NCBI RefSeq assembly: GCF_005491705.1
Contig: NZ_CP028092.1
Location: forward strand, 2,542,001 to 2,606,000
Length of the DNA stretch: 64,000 bases
From: Pontibacter sp. SGAir0037
GTDB taxonomy: Bacteria > Bacteroidota > Bacteroidia > Cytophagales > Hymenobacteraceae
Direction of reading: 5' to 3'
Below are positions 38,028-46,894 of this stretch, piece by piece. How positions within the stretch are numbered: the first letter of the stretch is position 1; each line of letters starts with the position of its first letter. A model generated the notes under the pieces. That model saw only the letters and a program-made list of their open reading frames with translations, was not told the origin of the DNA and searched no databases. A program made the translations under genes and the position numbers.

Positions 38028-38058
38028 ATGTGATCAATACCCTAGAAAATGTGATGAA
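38028..38058 (-). promoter_or_regulatory. Direct-repeat element, LytTR-site-like (copy 2)
   Basis: GTGAT half-sites at 38030 and 38051 (21 bp apart) with ACCCTAGA between them. Almost the same sequence as 36116-36147. It lies about 55 bp upstream of the LytS-type kinase start. Confidence 0.55.
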
Positions 38059-38249
38059 TTGCCACGAGAAAGGACTTCTGGGCTTTAAACCCAAGTGTAT
38101 TTGGCTGAAGTACTGAATGAAACCCTAGATGCTGGACACAATAAATTTGAAGAGAAAACGAATAGATGAGTATATGCAGGGCTTGGGGCCATTAGCATAC
38201 TTAGTAAGGATCTAATTACTTTAAATAATGTGCTGACAAGCTTTAATTC

Positions 38250-38640
38250 ATGCGGCGAACTAGGTCTTTCCGGTATTATGATATTGTCCCTCAAATAGAT
38301 CCTGTTACGCTCAACGCTTTCAATTTTACTAATAGGGATTATATTAAGACTGGTGAAGCCTGATAAATTCTGCAGTAGGGAGCCTGTAAAGCAGCCGGCC
38401 CATTGATGATAGAGTCAGCACCTTTTTGTCCGGTAACTGGATAACCAGATAATCCTTAAGGCCTTCAATGCCATCGGTTATATCAAAATCAATTGCCAAA
38501 CTTTCCTGGAAACGGAGACGCTGAAGGTCAATAAAATTAAGCAGGTATTCTACCTCCTCAAAGGGTGTACGGACACCGGCAATTAAAGTAAGTGCATTTT
38601 TACTTTTACTTGCCAGAATGCCTAGTAGGGCGGAAATCTG
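38250..38640 (-). pseudogene. Fused remnant of a LytS kinase and a LytTR regulator
   Basis: The minus strand first encodes PFEEVEYLLNFIDLQRLRFQ, which is the LytS kinase segment after the phosphoacceptor. Directly after it comes GIEGLKDYLVIQLPDKKVLT...GRLLYRLPTAEFIRLHQS, the core of a LytTR DNA-binding domain. A frameshift at about 38345 separates the continuation NIIPISKIESVERNRIYLRD, the end of the LytTR domain. An internal deletion therefore fused a kinase to its regulator, and a frameshift followed. Not functional. Confidence 0.7.
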
Positions 38641-38696
38641 GTATCCATGTTCAGACTCTTGGGATATCGGTGTCCGAATAGTGCCCGAAGGGCAAG

Positions 38697-38729
38697 AAAA
38701 AAGCCCCTCAGAATGAACTGAGAGGCTTT
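38697..38729 (-). terminator. Terminator-like hairpin
   Basis: On the minus strand a 9-bp stem (GCCTCTCAG/CTGAGGGGC, one mismatch) is followed by TTTTTTC. It lies just beyond repeat A and may be the terminator of a lost gene. Confidence 0.55.
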
Positions 38730-38731
38730 GA

Positions 38732-38777
38732 AGTAGACCAAAGGATCGAATTATCAAACTTTATCCATAAAGATTTT
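38732..38777. repeat. 46-bp diverged repeat, copy A
   Basis: Matches 42264-42309 at 37 of 46 positions by eye; both copies lie next to a hairpin with T-runs. On the minus strand both could encode the end of the same protein (K-I-x-x-D-K-V then stop), so they may be remnants of one gene 3' end. They flank the AraC/serine hydrolase pair. Confidence 0.5.
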
Positions 38778-38785
38778 AGTTATTT

Positions 38786-38837
38786 GGCAGCATTTCTAGA
38801 AGCTTAGAGAAACTTCTAGAAATGCTGCCATTTTTTT
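38786..38837 (+). terminator. Strong rho-independent terminator
   Basis: A perfect 17-bp stem (38786-38802 with 38813-38829), 10-nt loop, then seven Ts on the plus strand. No intact plus-strand gene ends here, which fits loss of an upstream gene. Confidence 0.8.
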
Positions 38838-39002
38838 CTTGCAGTAGATCTTGAAGATTAAGCGCTTTGACTATTCTAAAGCGGCGAAATGTTCTACCCT
38901 ACTGGCGATTTGAAAATAGTTGTATATTGAGAAACAGTAGGAAGTACGGAACCTCGGGGTATGGCACCATACTTCCTCCTGAAGAAACAATATCTGTATA
39001 CC

Positions 39003-40145
39003 ATGGACAACCCTTTACTAATAGGTTTAACCTGCGGCGGCGCGTTCCTGCTTGCCTTTCTGCTGTTCAACCATCCTGTTGGTAGTAACACCGTTGCTAA
39101 CAAATGGCTCGCCTTTTTCGTTGCTACCTTTGCATGTGCTATGCTCGAGATTTTCCTCTTCAACCTGAGCCTTCATATACAGTACCCAGTATCTTTTGCT
39201 TTCATTGAAGTTGTTCGGCTCTTTTCTGCCCCTATTCTATACCTAAGCATACTCTTCTTCACCACACCCTCCAAAAGGTTCAAGCCAAGGGACCTTTGGC
39301 ACTTTACGCCTTTTGCAGTTTTGTTTTTGTTCCAGCTGATTAATATTGGGAAAGAAGAGAATTTTCAGTTTGAAAATGAGTTGATCCAAAGTCTTTTCCT
39401 GCAGGCTCTTCTGCTCATCCTTCCTCTGCAGACTCTAGTTTACCTTTTCCTCTCTTTCAGAAGATTAGGGCAACACCAGCGTAATATTGAAAAGGTAACC
39501 TCCGCCACCGAGGCAGTTGATCTTTCTTGGATGAAAAATTTTCTCCTAGCCTTGGTGGCCGTGGTACTGGTTTGGTTTAACTTGGCATTCTTCAACATCA
39601 CGGTACTGTACAGGTATACTCCCTTATTATATCTAGTAGGACTCTACTGCCTGGCCTACTTCTCCCTTCGCCAAAAGGAGATTTTCGCTTTTGCTCCAGC
39701 GCAGCTTGCTGAGTTGGAGCCTATCATTGGGTTAAATAGTTCCGACAAGAACCAGAAGCAGCAAAGGCTCTCCGAAAGTATGGTGAGCTCGCTTAAAGTG
39801 AAGCTAGAACAGGTGATGATATATGACAAGGCTTTCCTTGAAAACGAACTTAGTTTGCCTATGTTAGCCCAACAGGTAGGAGTGTCTGCACATGAACTCT
39901 CCTATCTGATAAACGAGGCGTACGGGGAAAACTTCTACGCCTTCGTAAATAGGCACAGGGTGGCGGAGGCAAAACGCCTGCTGTCTTCCGCGCAGCTAGA
40001 GCAGCTTAACATGCTTGGGATAGCCTTTAAGTCAGGCTTCAACTCAAAAACCACTTTCAATACAGCTTTCAAAAAACAGACGGGGCAGTCTCCAACAGAA
40101 TTTGTAAAACAGTCGCGCGAACAGCAACAGGCACGAAACGCCTGA
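39003..40145 (+). CDS. AraC-family regulator with 7TM sensor
   Basis: A 380-residue membrane-bound transcription factor. From the ATG at 39003 (MDNPLLIGLTCGGAFLLAFLLF) about seven hydrophobic helices fill residues 1-220. The C-terminal AraC DNA-binding domain has LPMLAQQVGVSAHELSYLINEAYGENF and LGIAFKSGFNSKTTFNTAFKKQTGQSPTEF. The frame is open upstream to 38961, but the helix pattern favours this start. It is 88 bp upstream of a serine hydrolase, which it probably senses with or controls. Confidence 0.92.
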   Translation: MDNPLLIGLTCGGAFLLAFLLFNHPVGSNTVANKWLAFFVATFACAMLEIFLFNLSLHIQYPVSFAFIEVVRLFSAPILYLSILFFTTPSKRFKPRDLWHFTPFAVLFLFQLINIGKEENFQFENELIQSLFLQALLLILPLQTLVYLFLSFRRLGQHQRNIEKVTSATEAVDLSWMKNFLLALVAVVLVWFNLAFFNITVLYRYTPLLYLVGLYCLAYFSLRQKEIFAFAPAQLAELEPIIGLNSSDKNQKQQRLSESMVSSLKVKLEQVMIYDKAFLENELSLPMLAQQVGVSAHELSYLINEAYGENFYAFVNRHRVAEAKRLLSSAQLEQLNMLGIAFKSGFNSKTTFNTAFKKQTGQSPTEFVKQSREQQQARNA

Positions 40146-40233
40146 AATATGTTCTTTTGGATACATCCGAACGCAAAGATGGAAAGCGTTCAGCATCTTC
40201 AGGTCAAAATATTTCTCATTGAAAAGACTAAAT

Positions 40234-42105
40234 ATGACGACCTGCAGAAAATCTATTCTCCTATTCTTTTACCTGATTAACTGCCTCTACATCCCGAGCG
40301 CCTTCTGCCAGGAAGCGCCAATGCCTAAGACCTTGAACGAGTTAAAGTCTCTGCTGGAAGGAGAAATGAAAAGGCAGCATGTGGCAGGAATGGCGCTGAC
40401 ACTAGTTACCCGTGATTCCGTTCTCTATGCAGGTGGCCTGGGCTATGCTGATGTAGAAAATAAAGTATTCGCAACAGAGCAGCATCTTTTTAGACAAGCA
40501 TCCATCACCAAGGTGTTCACCGCTCTCGGTGTTTTAAACCTTGTGGAAGAAGGCAAACTACAGCTTAATTCCCGCCTTAAGGACCTTGCCCCTGAGATCC
40601 CCTTTAGAAACAAGTGGGAGGAAACTCACCCCATATCCATTGCGCAACTCATGGAGCATAGCACAGGTTTTAGCGACAAATCTCCTATGGTAGAATCCAA
40701 CTTTGAGCGGAAACAAATGAGCAGTCTGGAAACTCTTAAAGTGTTCCAAAATCAAATGGAGGCCAAATGGAAGCCAGGAAATAGGCACTCCTATTCCGCC
40801 GTTAACTACGCCATACTCGTTTATGTAATTGAGAAGATCACTGGTAAATCTTTTCAGGAATACATGCAGGAGAAGGTATTCTCTCCTTTGTCTATGCCTC
40901 GTGCTAACGTAAGTCTGGCGGTTGATCCGTCAGATACCTACAGCAAAGGCTACAACTGGGATGGCAACCGTTTTCAGGTGGTCCCGCACCATCCGCAGTA
41001 TAATCCCGGCTACGGCTCCCTCAATGCCAGTGCTACGGATTTTGCCCGTGCGCTACAAGCCTATCTGCACGATTGGAAAACACCTAAAGGACAGTTCCTG
41101 TCAGAGCAGTTACTGAACGATTCACAAACGCCTCACACTTACCTCTCTGCCAGAAATGGGCTTCAGAACACCTATGCCTACGGAAACGAGAGCAGGGAAG
41201 TAAACGGAACGGTTTTCAGAGGACATGCTGGATCTATAGCGGGCTACCTTTCAAACTTCCTGTATAATCGGGAGTTGGGACTCGGCTTTGCCTTCAGCAT
41301 AAACACCTTCAACCCAGATTTTCACCGCAATGCAACAGACTTGATAGCTAAGTTCCTGACACAGGGCCTTGACAAGCCAGTGGCTCAAGTCACCTATCCA
41401 TTACAGCTGTCTGCTGTTAACCCCTTCCTTGGATACTATCGTCTTAAAAGCAGTCCCGATCTATACTTGGGTTACTTCCAGAGCCTGCAGAATACGTTCA
41501 AGCTGGAGAAGGACCAGGCTGCGTTGAAGGTGAATTTTCTTCTTGGCGGCTCCGTGACCTGGAAAGCTGCAGACAGCAGCCGCTTACTATTTACCAATGA
41601 ATGGGCTAAGGACCCAAGGATCATGTTCCTAATTGATGAGAAGAACCAGCCGGTGATTGTGGAGGACTCCATGTACTACGAAAAGATTAGTGCATTTGAG
41701 GCATGGGCTCCGATTGCTTTGCTTCTCCTAAGCCTGCTCATCATGGTTAGCTCTTTTGTATTTGCCCTAGTTTCAACCTTAATACTATTTCTAAGGGGGA
41801 ATAAAGAGCTAAGCGCATACCTTCTTAGATTTTCATCAGCTTTGGCCACACTTGCCCTACTGCTGAGCCTTTGGACTATTCCCCAATTTATAGATAATAT
41901 CACTAAAGGAGTGCCTATTAACGAGCTATCGCTTTTATGGACGCTTGGCAGATACCTCTTCATTTTCTTTTCCATCGTCACCCTTGTTCTGCTGGTGTTG
42001 CGCTGGAGGACCTTGAAGAGCAGACTGCTGAGGGGGTATATGACTGTGGTGACTTTAAGTGGCTGCTACTTGTTTGCTGTTTTAATAATTAGCAACTGGT
42101 ACTAA
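40234..42105 (+). CDS. Serine hydrolase with C-terminal membrane domain
   Basis: A 623-residue protein with a signal peptide (ILLFFYLINCLYIPSAFCQ) and a beta-lactamase/penicillin-binding-like domain at about 30-370. S-x-x-K is in RQASITKVFTAL, the Tyr motif is HSYSAVNYA, and the third motif is RGHAGSIAGY. A beta-rich region follows and then four membrane helices near 495-620 (IALLLLSLLIMVSSFVFALV and others). The ATG at 40234 is preferred to an upstream TTG. It follows the AraC gene and is terminated by the hairpin at 42223-42258. The substrate is unknown. Confidence 0.9.
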   Translation: MTTCRKSILLFFYLINCLYIPSAFCQEAPMPKTLNELKSLLEGEMKRQHVAGMALTLVTRDSVLYAGGLGYADVENKVFATEQHLFRQASITKVFTALGVLNLVEEGKLQLNSRLKDLAPEIPFRNKWEETHPISIAQLMEHSTGFSDKSPMVESNFERKQMSSLETLKVFQNQMEAKWKPGNRHSYSAVNYAILVYVIEKITGKSFQEYMQEKVFSPLSMPRANVSLAVDPSDTYSKGYNWDGNRFQVVPHHPQYNPGYGSLNASATDFARALQAYLHDWKTPKGQFLSEQLLNDSQTPHTYLSARNGLQNTYAYGNESREVNGTVFRGHAGSIAGYLSNFLYNRELGLGFAFSINTFNPDFHRNATDLIAKFLTQGLDKPVAQVTYPLQLSAVNPFLGYYRLKSSPDLYLGYFQSLQNTFKLEKDQAALKVNFLLGGSVTWKAADSSRLLFTNEWAKDPRIMFLIDEKNQPVIVEDSMYYEKISAFEAWAPIALLLLSLLIMVSSFVFALVSTLILFLRGNKELSAYLLRFSSALATLALLLSLWTIPQFIDNITKGVPINELSLLWTLGRYLFIFFSIVTLVLLVLRWRTLKSRLLRGYMTVVTLSGCYLFAVLIISNWY

Positions 42106-42222
42106 TCAGAGTAGTTAAAGGATAATAAATGTCTTCTACTTGGAGAGCTTAACTCTAAAAATAAGAAGTCCTAATGAGTTTAAATTTAACCAAAGAGGAA
42201 TTGCATTGTTTTTGTCGAACCA

Positions 42223-42258
42223 AAAAAGCTGCTCCATTTAACGTGGAGCAGTTTTTTT
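42223..42258. terminator. Terminator after serine hydrolase
   Basis: An 8-bp stem (CTGCTCCA/TGGAGCAG) with AAAAAA before it and seven Ts after it; functional on either strand. The rest of 42106-42405 shows only repeat B. Confidence 0.75.
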
Positions 42259-42263
42259 GCTGT

Positions 42264-42309
42264 AGTAGACCATAGGAGTGAATCATCGAACCTTATCCAC
42301 AGAGATCTT
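42264..42309. repeat. 46-bp diverged repeat, copy B
   Basis: Counterpart of 38732-38777. On the minus strand it would end a protein with EKISVDKVR then TGA, but an upstream TAA in this frame shows no intact gene remains. Confidence 0.5.
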
Positions 42310-42405
42310 CTCCTGTTAAGTGAATTTTGCAAGTGAATGGGAGGGCCGGTTAGTAGGCTGTTCTAGCCTTATATTACAATAACGGTCTCTGCGCTTCACA
42401 ATGCT

Positions 42406-42786
42406 TTATCTTTTCTCCATATACTGTTGCCAGTTGACGATCAGCACCTTCTCCTCATCGAGCAGCAGGTAGCCATAGTCGTAGCAGAAGTGGTAAGTGC
42501 TACCGCTCTTGGTGCGGTAGAGGTGGGTGAAGTGGCGAAAGTCAAAGCCTGCCTGAAGCAGTACCTCGCGCCGCAGCGTAGTCTTACCCTCAGGGCTCAC
42601 CCGGTGCAGGATGTGGCGATTCTTGCGCAGTGTGAGGTTGATCTGCCGCATGAGCTGCTCTCCCTCATCTTCCAGCTTACGCTGGTTGCCGGCCCTTGCC
42701 CGGCACTGGTCGGAGCAGAACTTCTTGTCTGCCCGGCCGCTTAAGCTTCCCCCGCAGTGCCCGCATGCTTTTGTTGTTGTTCCCAT
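42406..42786 (-). CDS. Zinc-ribbon protein next to recombinase
   Basis: A 126-residue basic protein. The N-terminus has a four-cysteine zinc ribbon (ACGHCGG and KKFCSDQCRARAGNQRK) of the kind found in DUF2116-like small proteins. The C-terminal part (HLYRTKSGSTYHFCYDYGYLLLDEEKVLIVNWQQYM) looks like a small conserved domain. It is divergent from the tyrosine recombinase, a pairing that suggests an accessory role in recombination. The function is unknown. Confidence 0.75.
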   Translation of the reverse strand: MGTTTKACGHCGGSLSGRADKKFCSDQCRARAGNQRKLEDEGEQLMRQINLTLRKNRHILHRVSPEGKTTLRREVLLQAGFDFRHFTHLYRTKSGSTYHFCYDYGYLLLDEEKVLIVNWQQYMEKR

Positions 42787-42904
42787 GGCTTTAACTGATT
42801 ATATGCGATTCTATCCGGATCATCCGTTTAGTTACGGACCTATACGCGTATTTTACGGCAAGTGGTTTGGAAGCGGGTATATTTGGACTAATAATCATAT
42901 TCCT

Positions 42905-44359
42905 ATGCACCATTTATCCGCCTCTGCGCCTGTTTTATTTCTCAACTCCCTGGAGCACGAGGGAAAGCAGTTTATCCGCATCTGGCACAAGCACCATCCT
43001 GCCATCAGCAAGCGGCTGAAGGAGAGCGCCTTTGTGAAGTTCAGTAAGACCTATAAGTGCTACGTGACGCACAAAACGCCGCAGGCAATCGAGCAGCTGC
43101 ATCAGAGCTTCCAGGGGCTGGCACTGGTAGATACTCGCTACCTGAACCGGCCCAAGCGGCTGCGTCCGGCATTTGGAGCCGTGGTAAGGGGGAGGGGCGA
43201 GCAGTCGGAACCCCTGCAGAAGCAGCCCGAGTTGCCGGTGGTGCGTCTGCAGCCCCTACTCTGCGGAGACAGGGAGCTGATTCAGGTGTCCTTTCAATAC
43301 AGCGAAGTTATTTACAGGAGATTGCAGGTCGGGAGAAGCTGCGAGTGGCTGGCGGAGGCGAAGTGCTTCGCGCTGGGTACACGGGCAGCGGAAATGCACA
43401 AACTGCTGGACGAGCTGCAGGGCTTGGCCGTGGTATGGCTGTGCAGCACGCTGAAGGTGAGTGACATGTCAGTGATGCGCAGGCTATGGGAACAGACATA
43501 CTGGAAGGGTGCCGGTTACATCACCTGCCCTATGCCCTACCTGGAGAAGCTGCAACTGCTCAACTACTCCATGAGCACCATCCGCACGTACCACTCCCTT
43601 TTGCTGCGCTTCTTTAATGGTCACCGCGTACAGGGCCTGGACGTGATCAATGCCTTTGCCTCGGAGGAGATAAACCAGTACCACCGGCAGATGGTGCAGT
43701 GCGGCTCCTACTCCTATTCCTTTGTGAACCAGAGCATCAATGCAATCAAGTTCTACTTCCAGCGGGTGCTCGGGCGCCACACCCTGGACCTGAGCCAGGT
43801 GGAGCGTCCCGAGAAGCCGGACAGGCTGCCCACGGTCCTCAGCAAGCAGGAAGTGCAGAAGATCCTCTCGTCCACCGACAACCTGAAGCACCGCTGCCTG
43901 CTGCAGCTGCTCTATGCGGGCGGCCTACGGATCGGGGAGATAATCAATTTGAAAGTTACCGATGTGCAGTCTGGCAGGAATCTGCTGCTGATCCGTGGCG
44001 GTAAGGGCAAGAAGGACCGCACCACGCTGCTCTCCAGGAAGCTGCTGGAGAGCCTGAGGGCGTACTACAAGGCATACAGGCCGAAGCTTTGGCTGTTTGA
44101 GGGGCAGACGGGCGGGCAGTACTCAGTGGAGAGTACCAGGAACGTGTTCCGGGCTGCGCTGAAAAAGTCAGGGGTTCAGGTAAAGGCCACCCCGCACACG
44201 CTGCGCCATTCTTTTGCCACACACTTGCTTGAGCAGGGTACCAACCTGCGTTACATCCAGTCCTTACTAGGTCACAGAAGCAGCAAGACCACCGAGGTCT
44301 ACACCCACATCACCAGCCACGGCATGGAAAGTATTGTGAGTCCGCTTGACAATCTTTAA
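42905..44359 (+). CDS. Tyrosine-type site-specific recombinase
   Basis: About 484 residues from the ATG at 42905 (an ATG at 42785 would give 524). A family-specific N-terminal region is followed by a core-binding SAM-like domain (LEKLQLLNYSMSTIRTYHSLLLRFF) and the catalytic domain. Catalytic residues are visible: Arg in LLYAGGLRIGEIINL, Lys in GGKGKKDRTTLLS, H-x-x-R in TPHTLRHSFATHLL, His in LLGHRSSKTTEVYTHIT and the Tyr nucleophile there. The start at 42905 is preferred because a TATATTTG promoter box lies at 42878-42885. It is GC-richer than its left neighbours. Confidence 0.9.
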   Translation: MHHLSASAPVLFLNSLEHEGKQFIRIWHKHHPAISKRLKESAFVKFSKTYKCYVTHKTPQAIEQLHQSFQGLALVDTRYLNRPKRLRPAFGAVVRGRGEQSEPLQKQPELPVVRLQPLLCGDRELIQVSFQYSEVIYRRLQVGRSCEWLAEAKCFALGTRAAEMHKLLDELQGLAVVWLCSTLKVSDMSVMRRLWEQTYWKGAGYITCPMPYLEKLQLLNYSMSTIRTYHSLLLRFFNGHRVQGLDVINAFASEEINQYHRQMVQCGSYSYSFVNQSINAIKFYFQRVLGRHTLDLSQVERPEKPDRLPTVLSKQEVQKILSSTDNLKHRCLLQLLYAGGLRIGEIINLKVTDVQSGRNLLLIRGGKGKKDRTTLLSRKLLESLRAYYKAYRPKLWLFEGQTGGQYSVESTRNVFRAALKKSGVQVKATPHTLRHSFATHLLEQGTNLRYIQSLLGHRSSKTTEVYTHITSHGMESIVSPLDNL

Positions 44360-44544
44360 ATTCTACCTATATTAGCTAAAGAATATACTATGGATGCAGC
44401 AAGAGGAGTGAAGAGCCAAAAAGAGAACCCTTTTATTGAGGCTTTGCCACTTACGCACATAATGCAGATAACCGTCATAATGACGTCTATACTATAGTTG
44501 GGCAAAAGATGTAAGTATAGAATAAAATTTTTAAAGAGAAATTT

Positions 44545-45059
44545 ATGAAGCAGGCAATACTCCTATTGTTAACCCTTGCTATATTCTCCTGCTCTAATAA
44601 GGAAGTAAAAGTTGAAAAGGAATCAGTTTCCTTAACAACTACTCAAATGGAAGCTGAAGAAGTACCTCCTGTAGAAATTAAAAAGTAAGTGCATAAATAG
44701 ACTCTCCAATTAACGGTCTGAAGTTGGAGACATTTAACACAATCCCAGATGAATTTATTGGTTGCGGCTGTACTCTCTACTTATCTGAACAAGATAAGAA
44801 AACAGGAATTTACATTTATAGAGATGCTGGCGATATAGCTATGATAAGGCTCAATGGTGAAGTGCAAAAATTAGACTATAAGGGAGAGAGTAATGGCTCT
44901 ACTATTTATGCTAATGACTCATTAGAAATTAGAATGAAAAATACAGAGACTGTTGAGAGCGCAGAAATGGAAGAAACATCAGATGTGAAAGGAGTGCTCA
45001 CTATTATCAAAGGCAAGTATAAACTTGAACAAAAATTTGTCGGCTACTGCGGCTGCTAA
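44545..45059 (+). pseudogene. Frameshifted small lipoprotein
   Basis: An ATG at 44545 starts a 47-residue lipoprotein precursor (AILLLLTLAIFSCSNKEVKV) ending at 44688. In another frame, from about 44697, SPINGLKLETFNTIPDEFIG, CGCTLYLSEQDKKTGIYIYR and a C-terminal GYCGC follow. Bacteroidota lipoproteins combine such a signal with this Cys-rich domain, so these are probably two halves of one gene separated by a frameshift and stop codons. Two separate genes cannot be excluded. Confidence 0.55.
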
Positions 45060-45183
45060 AATGTAATATAGCTGAAGCACTAAATAATCCATTGCCCAAT
45101 CGAGTAGCCCGCCGTGAGCAAAATTACTCACGGTGAGGCTCTCAGTCGAGTAGCGCAAGGGAACCTCCCCCTTACGCCCTCAC

Positions 45184-45218
45184 AGAACCGTGCGTAAGAC
45201 TCTCGCCTTACACGGCTC
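45184..45218 (-). ncRNA. Group II intron domain V (inner)
   Basis: The minus strand has GAGCCGTGTAAGGCGAGAG followed by a pairing arm ending ACGGTTCT: the 34-35 nt catalytic hairpin with the AGC-type triad region and GNRA-like loop. It lies 15 bp beyond the maturase stop. Confidence 0.85.
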
Positions 45219-45232
45219 CTATTATCCAACCT

Positions 45233-46471
45233 TCACGGCCTTACTCCCAGCTGCCAGTGCGCAAACAGGTTCGGAATGGCCTTAGCCACCTTCCCCAGCC
45301 AATCGCTTGCTCTGATTTTATGGCCCTGCAGTTTCTTATACTTCTGCCTGGCCCAGCTCTTGAGTACAAGGTTCAAATATCTCAATACCTCATAGAGTTC
45401 CGATTTGTAGAAGTGTCCGTAGTAGTTAATCCAGCCTTTCAGAACTGGGTTGATTTCCTCGGCCAGCCTTGTCAGGCTGCTGCCGCTTCTGCTGGTCAAC
45501 TTCCATGCCCTTATCCTTTCCCGGATTGCCTTCCTGGCTTTATCGCCAACTGCCGGTAAGAATCCGATAAAATATTTACCCTGCTTATTCCGTGACTTCC
45601 TGCTTCTGAATGTATAGCCCAGAAATTCAAAAGACATGTTCGGGTAACTTTTGCGTCGGTCCTCGTCCCTGCAGTAAACAATTTTGGTCTTCTCCGGGTG
45701 CATCTCCAAGCCACATGCCTTTAGCCTTTCTGCCAGTGCTTCTTTAAGCGCTATCGCCTGCTGCTCGGTGCTGCAGTGTATCACACAGTCGTCTGCGTAG
45801 CGCTCGAACGGGCAACCGGGATACTTTATCCGCAGCCACTCGTCCATGCAGTAGTGCAGAAACAGGTTGGCCAGCAGCGGACTGATGACTGCTCCCTGCG
45901 GAGTGCCCTTTGTCCTTTCTGTGGTTATGCCGTTTCTTTGCTGCACAGGTGTTTTGAGCCACCGCTCGATGTAGAGCAGCACCCATTTGCAGTCTGTGTG
46001 CCTGCGCACTGCTTTTAGGAGCAACTCGTGCGGGATGCTGTCGAAGAAGCCTTTGATGTCCAGGTCCAGAACCCAGTCCTGCCGCCAGCACCGCTGCCTG
46101 GCTTTGCCCACCGCTTCCAGTGCGCTTTTGCCCGGCCTGTACCCATAGGAGTCGTCATGGAACACAGGCTCCAGTACTGGTGCCAATGTCATGGTGACTA
46201 CCATCTGGGCAATACGATCCGTAACAGTGGGTATTCCTAGTGGACGGGTGCCCCCGCCGCTCTTGGGAATTTCCACCAGTAAGACGGGTGCGGGCATATA
46301 GCTTCCCGAGCTCATTCGGTTCCATAACCGGTAAAGGTGATTTCTGCTGTCCTGGTCGAACTCCTCGAGGTTTAGCCCATCCACACCTGCGCTACCTCCG
46401 TTTTGTTTTACACGCAGGTAAGCCTGGTGCACGATGTGCTTTGAGATGGTAAATGGTTTTGTCTTAATCAT
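45233..46471 (-). CDS. ltrA: Group II intron reverse transcriptase/maturase (inner)
   Basis: A 412-residue intron-encoded protein from an ATG with GGAGG eight bases upstream (the frame is open to 46531). RT blocks are clear: GGSAGVDGLNLEEF, RPLGIPTVTDRIAQ, LDLDIKGFFDSI, GTPQGAVISPLLANL, and the catalytic RYADDCVIHC. The GIIM maturase region is LEEINPVLKGWINYYGHFY-like. There is no HNH endonuclease at the C-terminus. It splices the inner intron and copies it during retrohoming. It differs strongly from the outer maturase, so the two introns are of different lineages. Confidence 0.93.
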   Translation of the reverse strand: MIKTKPFTISKHIVHQAYLRVKQNGGSAGVDGLNLEEFDQDSRNHLYRLWNRMSSGSYMPAPVLLVEIPKSGGGTRPLGIPTVTDRIAQMVVTMTLAPVLEPVFHDDSYGYRPGKSALEAVGKARQRCWRQDWVLDLDIKGFFDSIPHELLLKAVRRHTDCKWVLLYIERWLKTPVQQRNGITTERTKGTPQGAVISPLLANLFLHYCMDEWLRIKYPGCPFERYADDCVIHCSTEQQAIALKEALAERLKACGLEMHPEKTKIVYCRDEDRRKSYPNMSFEFLGYTFRSRKSRNKQGKYFIGFLPAVGDKARKAIRERIRAWKLTSRSGSSLTRLAEEINPVLKGWINYYGHFYKSELYEVLRYLNLVLKSWARQKYKKLQGHKIRASDWLGKVAKAIPNLFAHWQLGVRP

Positions 46472-46894
46472 GTCAGTACCTCCTGCAGGCTTACCTGCAG
46501 TTTTCTTTGTGATAAAAACCGGATAATACATCCCCTTGGCTCCATCCCCATTACAGGGACTTCCACGCTACTACGGGATGTTCCGCCCGCGTGCCCTGCC
46601 TCGGTACTCTTACTCTTGTGGGTCTGCCACTTGAGCTTCTCCCTTCTCATCAGGACGACACGTTCTCACGTTCCGTGCAAATGCCTGTGTTAAGGTCACG
46701 CTGCCTTAATGCCGGATGCCGCATGAGCAGTAGCCAGGTTGCCCTCATGCTTATCCCGGGACAGTGGTGACTCCCGGTTTTGACATCACTTATTCGCTAA
46801 CGACACTTCTTCAGCAGTTCACTTGCGTTCGTCTCCTTAACACCTACCTGCTACCTTTCCGGTAACTTTTCCTTGTCGCTCACGACCATGCCTT

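Noticed and set aside
42264..42309. tRNA-like remnant or att site (resembles TAGT..TAGGGGAATCGAAC)
   Set aside because: The similarity to tRNA-Glu requires several gaps, and the sequence fits better as a repeated gene 3' end.
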